A stretch of 64,000 nucleotides of DNA from Neodontobutis hainanensis (lineage: Eukaryota > Chordata > Actinopteri > Gobiiformes > Odontobutidae), in the NCBI GenBank assembly GCA_024349245.1, contig JALDNG010002548.1, positions 43,838 to 107,837 on the forward strand, read 5' to 3'. How positions within the stretch are numbered: the stretch's first letter is position 1; every line of letters starts with the position of its first letter. The notes under the pieces are model-generated. The model was given only the letters and a program-made list of their open reading frames with translations. It was not told the origin of the DNA and searched no databases. Positions 57,501-64,000 of this stretch are shown one piece after another. The position numbers and the translations under genes were made by a program.

Positions 57501-58363
57501 CCCAGCCACAGGAAATCCACTATATTGGGTGGAATTTGTGGGTTTGGGTTTTATTCTAAACAGCTACAAATTTGGTGAGTATCATCTAGACACGTGTGCT
57601 AAAAAAGTTAATCATTTGATTTTTTTATACATTTGTGGCTGTGGTCGTAATGAGTCTGTGAAGAGGCAGCCATTTTTTGGGGAAATAAATGCCATTTCCC
57701 AATTGCCAGGATCCTTCCTTTGGAGGATGCTCCTCCAGAGCCAAGACTAGAGCAAATTTCTGAGTCATTGCAAATCTACAGCCAGTTCTTTGTTTTTTCG
57801 CGTTAGCCCAAGCATAATCTATTATTTTCAAAAGTTCAGACAGCTCACAGGAAAACCAGGGATTGTGGAGACCTCTAACTCTAAATACAAGGTGGTGTAG
57901 CAGGCCCCAGCAGTAGCACAGGCCCGAGTGGATGAAGCTGGTTCCAGCCAGAAGAAGATTCAAGCAGAGGCACAAGCCTGGTTTTTGACATTACCGTGAA
58001 GTTTACGCTTTAAAGCACAAAATGCACTCCTCAGAGTACATGTGTCCCGCGGTCACAAGGGAGGCAAGGGCCTTTATCGCTGCTTGCCGCTTATTATGTT
58101 TGAAGGCCACAAAACACTATAGGCAGAAATCACGTTGTATCAGTAATGAGTTTAGGTTTGATTCTTTATAAGCCTTCCTTACATCCCATCTTCAGAGTCT
58201 AAGGAAAAACTTTCTTTTTAAGTATCTTTTGAACATATTTGTAACATGTTTGCGTTTTCCTCCAAAGCACCAGGTGGACCCTTCATGTAACTTCTACAAC
58301 TACAGGACAGCACTGAGAGGAGCCACACAGCGCTCCATGAGGGCCCACAGCAGCAGAGAAAAG
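45099..58363 (+). CDS. rasgef1b: RasGEF domain family 1B-like, nine exons, 3' incomplete
   Basis: RASGEF1 proteins are guanine-nucleotide exchange factors; the mammalian A and B members act on Rap2. Nine exons keep phase throughout: 45,099-45,278, 46,659-46,763, 46,860-46,997, 48,640-48,855, 52,178-52,252, 52,677-52,772, 52,883-52,985, 54,784-54,863 and 58,268-58,363. They give 363 codons, against about 470 in the family. Exons 2-4 hold the N-terminal RasGEF_N domain; exons 4-9 begin the catalytic CDC25-like domain (QQLTHIEL, EFFIDVARECFNIGNFNSL, GMNMSPVSRLKKTW). The last exon ends HSSREK/GTGAGG; the remaining C-terminal exons are not in the window. Sequence is closer to RASGEF1B than 1A or 1C (PYDFRDERMM, IGPEEFVQAF). 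All splice sites are GT/AG and no stop or frameshift was seen. Introns are loaded with mobile DNA. The teleost ba/bb paralogue was not decided. Confidence 0.92.
45501..46376. mobile_element. BED-type hAT element in rasgef1b intron
   Basis: Ends TAGGGGTGTCTATGG and GTGCAGCCCTA with identical 8-base flanks GTTCTCAC (45,493-45,500 and 46,377-46,384). GTTAACCG/CGGTTAA motifs sit at both subterminal regions. A plus-strand stretch from 45,691 reads MKRAKKSTAWEHF, the start of a BED zinc finger, and soon decays. It is 876 bp and non-autonomous. Confidence 0.9.
46659..46763 (+). CDS. rasgef1b: rasgef1b coding exon 2
   Basis: After TTTGTAACAG, 35 codons begin RTYIFTFLLSSRLFIQPYEL and end at GAGAAG/GTACAG. 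This is the start of the RasGEF_N (REM-like) domain. Confidence 0.9.
46860..46997 (+). CDS. rasgef1b: rasgef1b coding exon 3
   Basis: After CTGATTTTAG, 46 codons start MRMRKIAPKVLQLLTEWIET and end SGDE at donor GTAAGT. Middle of the RasGEF_N domain. Confidence 0.92.
47159..47193. repeat. (GT)n microsatellite
   Basis: About 17 GT units in the intron after rasgef1b coding exon 3. Confidence 0.95.
47250..48220. mobile_element. Tc1/mariner-like relic
   Basis: The left end TACAGTATTGTTCAAAATAA (then TAGCAGTAC) is the kind of terminus used by Tc1/mariner-type elements of fish and frogs, with a TA at the edge. Inside, GAAACCAGGAGGAGGATGG and following sequence look like decayed transposase-like coding sequence. 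A clean matching right end was not found; GGCAGTACTGCAG near 48,172 may be its remnant. Confidence 0.4.
48511..48551. repeat. (TTA)n microsatellite
   Basis: About 13 ATT/TTA units about 90 bases upstream of the acceptor of rasgef1b coding exon 4. Confidence 0.95.
48640..48855 (+). CDS. rasgef1b: rasgef1b coding exon 4
   Basis: After CTGTCCCGCAG, 72 codons start VYRKAVGQMSQGLIRRLTVL and end QQLTHIEL at donor GTAATA. This exon joins the end of the RasGEF_N domain to the start of the catalytic domain (FTVAQQLTHIEL). Confidence 0.92.
48980..51905. repeat. Long inverted repeat of piggyBac-like sequence
   Basis: The left arm (about 48,980-49,788) and right arm (about 50,832-51,905) are reverse complements over most of their length, around a spacer of about 1 kb. 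Facing inner ends read TTGCGACTTTGGGGCTTAGAGGGTTAA and its partner TAACCCTCTAGCGCCAAAGT; a CCCTCTA terminus next to TTAA or TAA suggests piggyBac-type ends. The arms share CCATTATTTTTAAT-type and GCCGCGGTAGTGACGGAG stretches and encode the same short frame (STRCTHCSLFLVHY, then EEDFKL). The right arm holds about 450 bases not present in the left. It lies in the rasgef1b intron between coding exons 4 and 5. Confidence 0.75.
52178..52252 (+). CDS. rasgef1b: rasgef1b coding exon 5
   Basis: After TTCATGTTCAG, 25 codons start ERLSYIGPEEFVQAFMLKGP and end at donor AAAAAG/GTAACT. Early catalytic RasGEF domain. Confidence 0.9.
52677..52772 (+). CDS. rasgef1b: rasgef1b coding exon 6
   Basis: After TTTTTGCTGCAG, 32 codons contain NLEAYVQWFNRLSFLVATEI and end at ATG/GTGAGT. 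Core RasGEF helices; LVATEIC is shared by the family. Confidence 0.92.
52883..52985 (+). CDS. rasgef1b: rasgef1b coding exon 7
   Basis: After TGTCCACAG, 34 codons and one base start PLKKKHRVQVMEFFIDVARE and include CFNIGNFNSLMAII, a signature of the catalytic domain. The donor is T/GTGAGT, leaving phase 1. Confidence 0.92.
53030..54780. other. Intron without recognised element
   Basis: rasgef1b intron with a short (CTTAT)n run at 53,406-53,428 and otherwise unique-looking AT-rich DNA. A stretch at 53,160-53,330 (GTGCCCTGTACCC...CAGCCGGACACGGCAGC) is unusually GC-rich and may be part of a repeat I did not identify. Confidence 0.4.
54784..54863 (+). CDS. rasgef1b: rasgef1b coding exon 8
   Basis: After GTGCTTTGCAG. 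Its first two bases complete a Ser codon with exon 7, then GMNMSPVSRLKKTWSKVKRA and FDILE lead to donor GTAAGT. This is one of the most conserved stretches of the family. Confidence 0.93.
55028..55420. repeat. Interspersed repeat, unit 1
   Basis: GACTCAGTGGTGACCCCTAG, GGAAAGTGAAAGTAATTTTT and GAGTATCATCTAGACAC occur in this order here and again at 57,371-57,690, the same orientation, with about 80% match by eye. The intervening 1.9 kb includes a hAT. Class unknown; no ORF. Confidence 0.65.
55481..55506. repeat. AT hairpin
   Basis: TATATCTTAAA-GATA-TTTAAGATATA: 11-base perfect arms with a 4-base loop. Confidence 0.8.
55870..56733. mobile_element. hAT-like non-autonomous element
   Basis: Ends CAGTGTTGGGAAAGTTC and GTTCAGGCACAACACTG are inverted repeats of about 8 core bases plus looser similarity; GAACTAGTTC/GAACGAGTTC motifs recur at both subterminal regions. 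The flanks CTCTCTTC and CTCTATTT agree at 6 of 8 bases, consistent with an aged 8-base hAT duplication. No transposase domain was recognised. Confidence 0.7.
57015..57200 (+). repeat. L2-tailed SINE/LINE fragment
   Basis: TCCTTGGGCAAGACACTTAA followed by GTAAAGCGCTATGAGTGCC and GCTATATAAAAATCAAGATT(ATT)n is the conserved 3' region of a widespread teleost SINE/L2 family. A second tail of this kind (AATTTATTTATATAGCACC...AAAGTGCTTTAC) follows at 57,229-57,282, after (TAAG)n. Confidence 0.7.
57371..57690. repeat. Interspersed repeat, unit 2
   Basis: Second copy of the 55,028-55,420 repeat: GACTCAGTGGCGACCCCTGG, GGAAAGTGAAAGTAATTTTT, GAGTATCATCTAGACACGTG. It is shorter and more diverged at its right end. 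Confidence 0.65.
58268..58363 (+). CDS. rasgef1b: rasgef1b coding exon 9 (last in window)
   Basis: After TTTTCCTCCAAAG, 32 codons start HQVDPSCNFYNYRTALRGAT and end RAHSSREK at donor GTGAGG. The next family block (IVIPFFSLLIKDIYFL) was not found in the remaining 5.6 kb, which is all mobile DNA, so the gene continues past 64,000. Confidence 0.92.
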
Positions 58364-58439
58364 GTGAGGACTACATCACCAGCATAATCTCCCAGCAGGC
58401 CCCATTTATTCTGATCTGCGCTCCACACACAGAAGCAAT

Positions 58440-59273
58440 TATTATGGAGTGGGAGGATGTTTCAGAGTTTAGGGCCAATGACTGAAAATCTCCTTTTGTT
58501 TTAAGGTGAGATCGGGGAATGGTTAGTAAATGCTGGGTGGAAGACCTAAGGCCAAGAGAGTCTTTTAAGCTTTCGGCAAGGAGGCCAAATAAAATAACTT
58601 CTCTCTTGTTTAATTTAATTGTAAAAAATGATTAGACATCCAGCACTTGACTTCATCCAGATATTTTTAAAGAGTTGCTAGAAAGGAGCTATCATGAGAA
58701 GAAACTGGTATGGACACATTGCTATATAATCTGACGGAGAAAGTACTTCCGCTTAAAAGTAGGATTGAAACCATTTAAGAACTAGGCCGTGAAAACCATC
58801 CTTAAGTATACGATGGTCAACAGTGTCAAAAGCAGCACTAAGATCAAGCATAATCAGGACTGCAGATGAGCCTGAGTCAACAGTGAGGAGGATGTCATTT
58901 AGCACTTTCAACAGAATAGACTCAGTGCTGTGGTTGGGTAGAAACCCAGACTGATATTAATCTAGAATGTTAAACTTACTAATAAAAGATGACACCTGCA
59001 GAAGCACAAATTTTTCTAGAACCTTAGACGTGAAAGGTAATGTAGAAATGGGCCTATAGCTTGCCATATTGCTAGCATCCAGACCAAGCTTTTTGAGCAA
59101 GGGTTGTACAGTAGCATGGGGACAACTCCATTTGACAAGAAAGAATTCAAAATTTCTGTAACTGAGAAACTAATAAAGTTAAAAACATCTTTAAAAAGGT
59201 TGTGCTGGTAGTCACTAAAGCAACCAGTGGCTTTTAGGTGAGACACCACCTGTGTCAGTAAAGAGGGTGTTAC
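58440..59273 (-). mobile_element. L2-like LINE, 3' part of RT
   Basis: Minus-strand frames show SNMASYRPISTLPF-type sequence near 59,050, LDLSAAFDTVDH near 58,840 and a thumb-region remnant near 58,650. The palm part with the YADD box is deleted between about 58,690 and 58,760. At its 5' side the element is cut at 59,273 by a Gypsy insertion and resumes at 63,283. Confidence 0.75.
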
Positions 59274-59714
59274 TGTAATGTGGGACTGAGGACTCAAATG
59301 CTCACAAGACAGTGAAGGTAAGTGATTCTTTATTAAAGTACAGACAGTGACAGGAAGCTGGAAAGGGGATCGGAGACTGTAGTCCGTGCTGAGGAGCTGC
59401 GCTAATGGCTGAAGTGAAGTTGTGAACTGTAACCAAGCTGAGGAGCTGGACCGAGATCTGGAGTGGAGTCGAGAGCGCGATGAGGACTGGAGCCGAGCCG
59501 GTGACGGAACCAAGCGGGAGGGCTGGGCTGAGAGTTAGAGTGAGCCGTAAAGCTGAGCCGATACCTGGTGCTGAGCCGGTGACTGGGGACCAAGCCGGGA
59601 AGCTGGGCTGAGAATTGGAGTGAGCCGTAGATCTGCGCCAAGCCTGGAGACGAGCCGGTGACTAGGACCAAGCGGAGGAACTGGGCTGATAGCTGGAGTC
59701 CAAACCTGAGCCCT

Positions 59715-59803
59715 GGAGCGAGGGCTGGAACGAGGGCTGGAACGAGGGCTGGAACGAGGGCTGGAACGAGGGCTGGAACTAGAGCTGGAACAAGAGCTGG
59801 AAC
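59715..59803. repeat. 12-base minisatellite, left Gypsy LTR
   Basis: About 7 units of GGAACGAGGGCT with variants (GGAGCGAGGGCT, GGAACTAGAGCT, GGAACAAGAGCT). Confidence 0.9.
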
Positions 59804-59805
59804 AT

Positions 59806-62340
59806 TCACACACAGTATGCTGAACAAACCAGAGGACTCTCCTGAAGGGGCTTGATCCTGGAAACATGAAAGGTTGGGTAAATCCGCATAGACCGGGGAA
59901 GCTTCAACCTTACTACCACCGGGTTGATGATCTTCACTATAGTGAAGAGACCAATGAATCGTGGAGCCAATTTCTTAGGCTCCACTCTGAGAGGAATGTC
60001 TCTGGTGGAGAGCCAGACCCGATCCGCCACCTTGTACTGGGGACTCTGCTTGCGGTGGCGATTGGCCGCTGTTTAATACTGGCTGGAAGCCCGCAGGAGA
60101 GCCGCACGAGCCCTGTTCCATGTCCCTCTGCAACGGCGGATGAGGGCTTGGACCGATGGAACATTAGCCTCCCTCTCCTGGGCAGGGAATAGTGGTGGCT
60201 GGAACCCGTAGACGCACTGGAAAGGAGACATTCCAGTAGCCGAGCTCGTCAAGGAGTTGTGGGCGTACTCCACCCACAACAGCTGAGAGGACCAGGAGGA
60301 TGGGGTTTGTCCAACCACACACCTCAAGGCCGACTCCATCTCCTTGTTCAACCGTTCCGTTTGTCCATTGGACTGCAGGTGAAATCCAGAGGACAAGCTG
60401 ACTGTAGCCCCTAAAAGGGAGCAAAACTCCCGTCAAACTGTAGACGTAAACTGGGGTCCCCGGTCCGACACAACGTCCACTGGTAGTCCATGGATCCGGA
60501 AGACATTCTGGAGTACAAGTTCTGCCGTCTCCTTTGCTGAAGGCAACTTAGGCAGAGCTATGAGGTGAGCCATCTTTGAGAAACGGTCAATGATGGAAAG
60601 GATCACCACGTTGCCAATTGATTCCGGAAGGCCTGTAACGAAATCCAGGGACATGTGAGACCAGGGTCGTCTGGGAACCGTAAGTGGCCGAAGAAGCCCA
60701 GATGGAGCATGATGAGAGAGCGTCTGCTGGCTGCAGACCGGACATGCCGTGACAAACGCCCAAACATCCTCCTCCTCTTTAGGCCACCTGAACCGTTGTT
60801 GGAGAAAAGAGAGTGTCCGCCGAATCCCGGGATGGCAAGCGAGTCGAGACCCAAGTGAGTGAACCCAGTAAAGAACCTCCGACCTCCGACCCGCCGGAAC
60901 AAATTGTCTTCCCTCTGGACAGGAATTGGGGACAGTGATGGTGTTCAGGGCTGCCTTGACGCGCTCTTCAATGGGCCAGGTGACAGCTGCTACCAGCTGG
61001 GATGGAGGTAAGATTGAGGTCACCTCAGAAGATGTCTCCTCCTTCTGGAATTGCAGAGAAAGGGCATCAGGTTTCTGATTCTGGGGCCCTGTTCGGAATG
61101 ACAAAACAAAATTAAATCGAGTAAAGAACAACGACCAACGAGCTTGACGAGAGGTCAAGCGTTTGGCTGACCGGATATATTCCAAATTCTTGTGGTCAGT
61201 CCACACAAGAAAAGATTGTTCGACTCCCTCCAGCCAGTGCTGCCATTCCTCCAATGCTAGCTTAACCGCCAGCAGCTCCCTATTACCTATGTCGTGGTTC
61301 TGTTCAGTGGGAGACAGGCGACGAGACAAATAGGCACACGGGTGTAATTTCTGGTCTGAAGTGGAACGTTGGGACAGAACGGCGCCTATTCCCACGTCGG
61401 AAGCATCCACCTCTATTACACACTGACTACAAGAGTTTGATCAAGTACTGGAGGATGATCAAGTACTGGAGCTGAAGAAGAACGAAGCAAGTCCCGGAAT
61501 GCTGAATCGGCTTCGCTGGACCAGATAAATGGAACCTTAGATGAGGTAAGTGCTGTCAGAGGAGCAGCCAAGGTACTATAGCCACGGATGAAACGTCTAT
61601 AGAAGTTGGCAAACACCAAGAAGCATTGCAGTTGCTTTAGACTGCACAGAGATTGCCAATCCAATAATGCCGACACCTATCAAGGGTCCATCTGAATTTT
61701 ACCCTCGGCGACAATGTAACCCAGAAGAGAGACGCTGGGTACATGAAATTCACATTTCTCAGCCTTGACAAAAAGCAAATTCTCCAGCAGGCGTTGAAGG
61801 ACTGACTGGACATGATGAACATGCTCTTTGGGATTCTTGGAAAAGATAAGGATATCATCCAGATAGATGAATATGAACCGGTCAAGCATGTCTCGCAACA
61901 CATCATTGACCAGGTCCTGGAAGACGGCGGGAGCATTATTCAGTCCAAAATGCATCACCAGATATTCATAATGGCCTGACGAGGTGTTAAATGCTGTCTT
62001 CCATTCGTCCCGTCTGTTGCCCCCTCCAGCAGTTCAAAGGCAGAGGTCAGGAGGGGAAGCGGATACCTGTTCTTTACGATGATCTCATTAAGTCCACGGT
62101 AATCAATGCAAGGTTGGAGAGTCATGTCCTTCTTCCCCACAAAGAAAAAACCTGCCCCCGCTGGTGATGAAGAAGGTCTTATTATTCCAGCTGCCAACAA
62201 ATCTTACATGTAAAGATTCATGGCCTCTCTTTCAGGATCAGATAATGAATATAATGAGCCTCTAGGAGGTGAGGGGCCAGGAAGCAAGTCAATAGCACAG
62301 TCATATGGCCGATGTGGGGGTAAGGCTGTGGCTTTGGTCT
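59806..62340 (-). pseudogene. Gypsy pol: RT, RNase H, integrase, broken
   Basis: The frames begin in the RT lead-in with HRPYDCAIDLLPG-type sequence (about 62,310), then GIIRPSSSPAGAGFFFVGKK and CIDYRGLNEIIVKNRYPLPL (62,200-62,060). The next block, which normally contains the first RT catalytic Asp, is missing: sequence jumps at about 62,010 to the LVMHFGLNNAPAVFQ region, then IYLDDILIFSKNP (61,880). RNase H follows (MDASDVGIGAVLSQR, 61,410; NRELLAVKLALEEW; WTDHKNLEYI), then integrase: SHMSLDFVTGLPES and IIDRFSKMAHLI (about 60,650-60,560), then QSNGQTERLNKEME (60,370). The C-terminal piece (60,030-59,806) reads KKLAPRFIGLF and YPTFHVSRIKPL. Stops and frameshifts separate these blocks. Confidence 0.85.
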
Positions 62341-63114
62341 TATTAAAGACCTCCTTATAATTCTGGTACTCCTGAGAACGTTGGCGGCAGAGAGGATACA
62401 GGTGTACCAGGTAGCGGATTGGGTAATCCCGCTGACTGAAGACAAACAGAGTGACAAGAGCGACTCCACCCCAGTATTGCCCATTGACATACGGATTAAG
62501 TCATCCAAGTCTACTGGAAGCTCCCGAGAGGCGAGCTCATCTTTCATGTGCTCGGCCAACCCGAGAAGGAAAGCCTGGTGCTGTGAAGGAGCGTTAAATC
62601 CACTCTGTCGAGCAAGCGTCCGAAACTCAATGGAATAATCCGCCACTGAACGGGATCCCCGTTTTAGTTGAAAAAGGCCCCTGGTCGCCGCGCCCTCCTG
62701 ATCCTCGGCGTCAAACACCTTCCGGAATTCAGTAGATAAGGACTGAAAACTAGAACAGGCTGGGTACCTCTCTCCCACTCTGCAGTCGATACCTGGTGTC
62801 GAGCCGGTGACTGGGGACAAAGACGGGAAGCTGGGCTGAGAGTTAGAGTGAGTCGTAGATCTGCGTCGAGACCTGGAGCCGGGCTGGTGACTGAGACCAA
62901 GCTGAGGAACTGAGCTGATAGCTGGAGTCCAAACCTGAGCCCTGGAGCGAGGGCTGGAGCGAGGGCTGGAGCGAGGGCTGGAGCGAGGGCTGGAGCGAGG
63001 GCTGGAGCGAGGGCTGGAGCGAGGGCTGGAGCGAGGGCTGGAGCGAGGGCTGGAGCGAGGGCTGGAGCGAGGGCTGGAGCGAGGGCTGGAGCGAGGGCTG
63101 GAGCATTCACACAC
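62218..63114 (-). pseudogene. Gypsy gag core fused to LTR minisatellite frame
   Basis: A single long frame of 298 codons: the first part is an artefactual (SPRS)n repeat translated from the LTR minisatellite. The middle carries genuine gag core (STEFRKVFDAEDQEGAATRG, LKRGSRSVADYSIEFRTLAR, HQAFLLGLAEHMKDELASRE). Just after LIRMSMG the sequence jumps towards pol, so the zinc knuckle and protease are absent. Gag would form the particle shell. Confidence 0.75.
62940..63103. repeat. 12-base minisatellite, right Gypsy LTR
   Basis: About 13 almost perfect units of GGAGCGAGGGCT. The unit matches the left array but is more numerous and more homogeneous. Confidence 0.95.
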
Positions 63115-63282
63115 AGTATGCTCTAATGATCTGGCAGAGAAGAGGTGGACAGGAAAGGTTTAAATACCTCATTGATGGCAATAGGCTGCAGGTGCTTGGG
63201 ACAGGTGGCAGTGATGAGCTGAAGGAGAGAGAAGGAAAGTGGAGCGGATCCCTGAGAGAGACGGAGTGGATCTGACAGTTAC

Positions 63283-63830
63283 ATGTTCAAAGTGGACAAG
63301 TTTCCTCGGAGTATTAAAGTTGGTAACAGGTTGAGAGTCAGGCGGTTGGATTTGAGCTCTGATGTTAGAGATCTTATTAATGAAAAAGTGTTTAAACATC
63401 TCACATGAAGCCCTTGTGGCAGCAAATGCAGAGAGTACAGTAGGAGGGTGTTAAAGGGAATTAATCGTTTGGAACAGGACCTGCAGTTTATGAACGTTTG
63501 ATGAGATTAAGTTTGAGTAATATTTGTTCTTGGCTAATTTAACAGCTTGTTGGTAGGATTTTAGTGATTTAGTAATAGCTTGTTGGTGGGAGTTATCTTT
63601 TAGTATTTCATACGGTACCTTTAATTTATTTTTATTACTTTTTTGTTTAGCCATTCAGCAAGCCTGTCTTAGGGTACAAGGTAGAGTCATCAACCAAGGA
63701 ATGCTCCGACTTTTAACCTTTTTAAGTTTTGTTGGTGCTGAACAATCAAAGATTTTAGAGCACTTAATGTTAAAATTGTTCAATAGCTCCTCCACTTACT
63801 GTAGTAGGCACTGAAAGTGCTTTACATACA
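63283..63830 (-). mobile_element. L2-like LINE, 5' part of the split copy
   Basis: The minus-strand frame at 63,654-63,451 reads KLAKNKYYSNLISSN and LQVLFQTINSL, then 63,399-63,283 HFFINKISNIRAQI, the linker between endonuclease and reverse transcriptase in fish L2 elements. It ends at GTTAC where the Gypsy element begins; the same frame resumes at 59,268 with TPSLLTQVVSHLKATG. Confidence 0.75.
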
Positions 63831-63904
63831 TTAAGCTTTTTACCAGTGTTATGGAACATCATTAGAGGCAGAACAAAATAAGAAGGGTCAAGCACAAAAT
63901 AAAT

Positions 63905-64000
63905 TTTAATTATTTACAAACCCGATTCCAAAAAGTTGTGACACTGCACAAATAGTAAATAAAGACAGAATGCAATGATGTGGAAGTTTCAGATTTCAAT
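63905..64000 (+). repeat. Dispersed teleost DNA repeat, truncated by the window
   Basis: TTACAAACCCGATTCCAAAA, then GTTGTGACACTGCACAAATA and GAATGCAATGATGTGGAAGT, is a sequence I recall as a common interspersed repeat in fish genomes. Only its left part is present. Confidence 0.5.

Larger units (their letters stand above)
59274..63277 (-). mobile_element. Ty3/Gypsy element with deleted LTRs, 4.0 kb
   Basis: The ends read TGTAATGTGGG and GGATCTGACA (TG...CA). Both flanks are GTTAC (59,269-59,273 and 63,278-63,282), a 5-base target duplication inside an L2 element. On the minus strand: gag (63,114-62,500), then reverse transcriptase, RNase H and integrase (62,340-59,820). A minisatellite-bearing LTR region occurs on both sides (59,530-59,820 and 62,780-63,120). 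Yet the left LTR lacks the part present at 63,120-63,277 and the right one lacks the part present at 59,274-59,530, so each has lost a different section. Protease and other sections are also missing. It is inactive. Confidence 0.8.

Noticed and set aside
62940..63103. CRISPR-like array
   Set aside because: Repeats are 12 bases with no spacers, in a vertebrate LTR.
62842..63114. Long repetitive ORFs (SPRS, LAPA or LQPS repeats) as structural proteins
   Set aside because: They are translations of a 12-base minisatellite open in several frames, so open frames are expected by chance.
58364..64000. Remaining rasgef1b 3' exons inside the window
   Set aside because: I looked for the IVIPFFSLLIKD and later blocks on the plus strand and found only LINE and Gypsy sequence; the gene must continue beyond 64,000.
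1..64000. A bacterial-style operon, defence island or other new multi-gene system
   Set aside because: The window is intron-containing vertebrate DNA dominated by known mobile-element classes; no gene cluster supports a new system.

Overview
This window is vertebrate nuclear DNA, almost certainly from a ray-finned (teleost) fish. The one clear multi-exon host gene is a vertebrate RASGEF1-family gene. Around it lies a teleost-type mix of mobile elements: L2, L1 and Rex-like non-LTR elements, BEL/Pao and Gypsy LTR elements, many hAT elements, piggyBac pieces and a tRNA-derived SINE. Coding exons are short and bounded by GT/AG sites. The species cannot be named from the sequence alone.

Layout. 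0-3 kb: a fold-back element, then a minus-strand coding stretch I could not identify. 3-7.4 kb: repeated LINE fragments, a SINE, and a small zinc-finger-like ORF with a polyA signal. 7.4-10.5 kb: AT-rich DNA with hAT-like ends. 10.5-17.9 kb: seven exons of a broken letm1-like gene on the minus strand, with a premature stop and a near-identical 1.59 kb duplication on each side. 15.9 kb and 17.9-24.2 kb: fragments of an Ig-domain receptor, the second split by an antisense L1 of about 5.6 kb. 24.2-29.5 kb: gene-poor, with a GC-rich block at 26.4-26.9 kb. 29.5-58.4 kb: the plus-strand rasgef1b-like gene, with a tentative 5'UTR exon near 29.6 kb and nine coding exons from 45.1 to 58.4 kb; its 3' exons lie beyond the window.

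The presumed 15.4 kb first intron is mostly mobile DNA: an L2 with a hAT inside it, then a BEL/Pao element. The BEL/Pao element carries a piggyBac fragment in its body and, in its right LTR, a hAT that itself holds a 443 bp MITE. Other introns hold a BED-type hAT, a Tc1-like piece, a long inverted repeat of piggyBac-like sequence, and another hAT. 58.4-64 kb: an L2 fragment split by a 4.0 kb decayed Gypsy element with a 5 bp target duplication.

Most notable: the BEL/Pao element sits 18 bp upstream of the acceptor of the rasgef1b start-codon exon, and its 5 bp target duplication, CTAAC, resembles an intron branch point. There are also three perfect short inverted duplications inside decayed elements. 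I found no CRISPR array, operon, rRNA or functional tRNA, and nothing I can defend as a new biochemical system. The novelty lies in element architecture and its possible effect on rasgef1b splicing.
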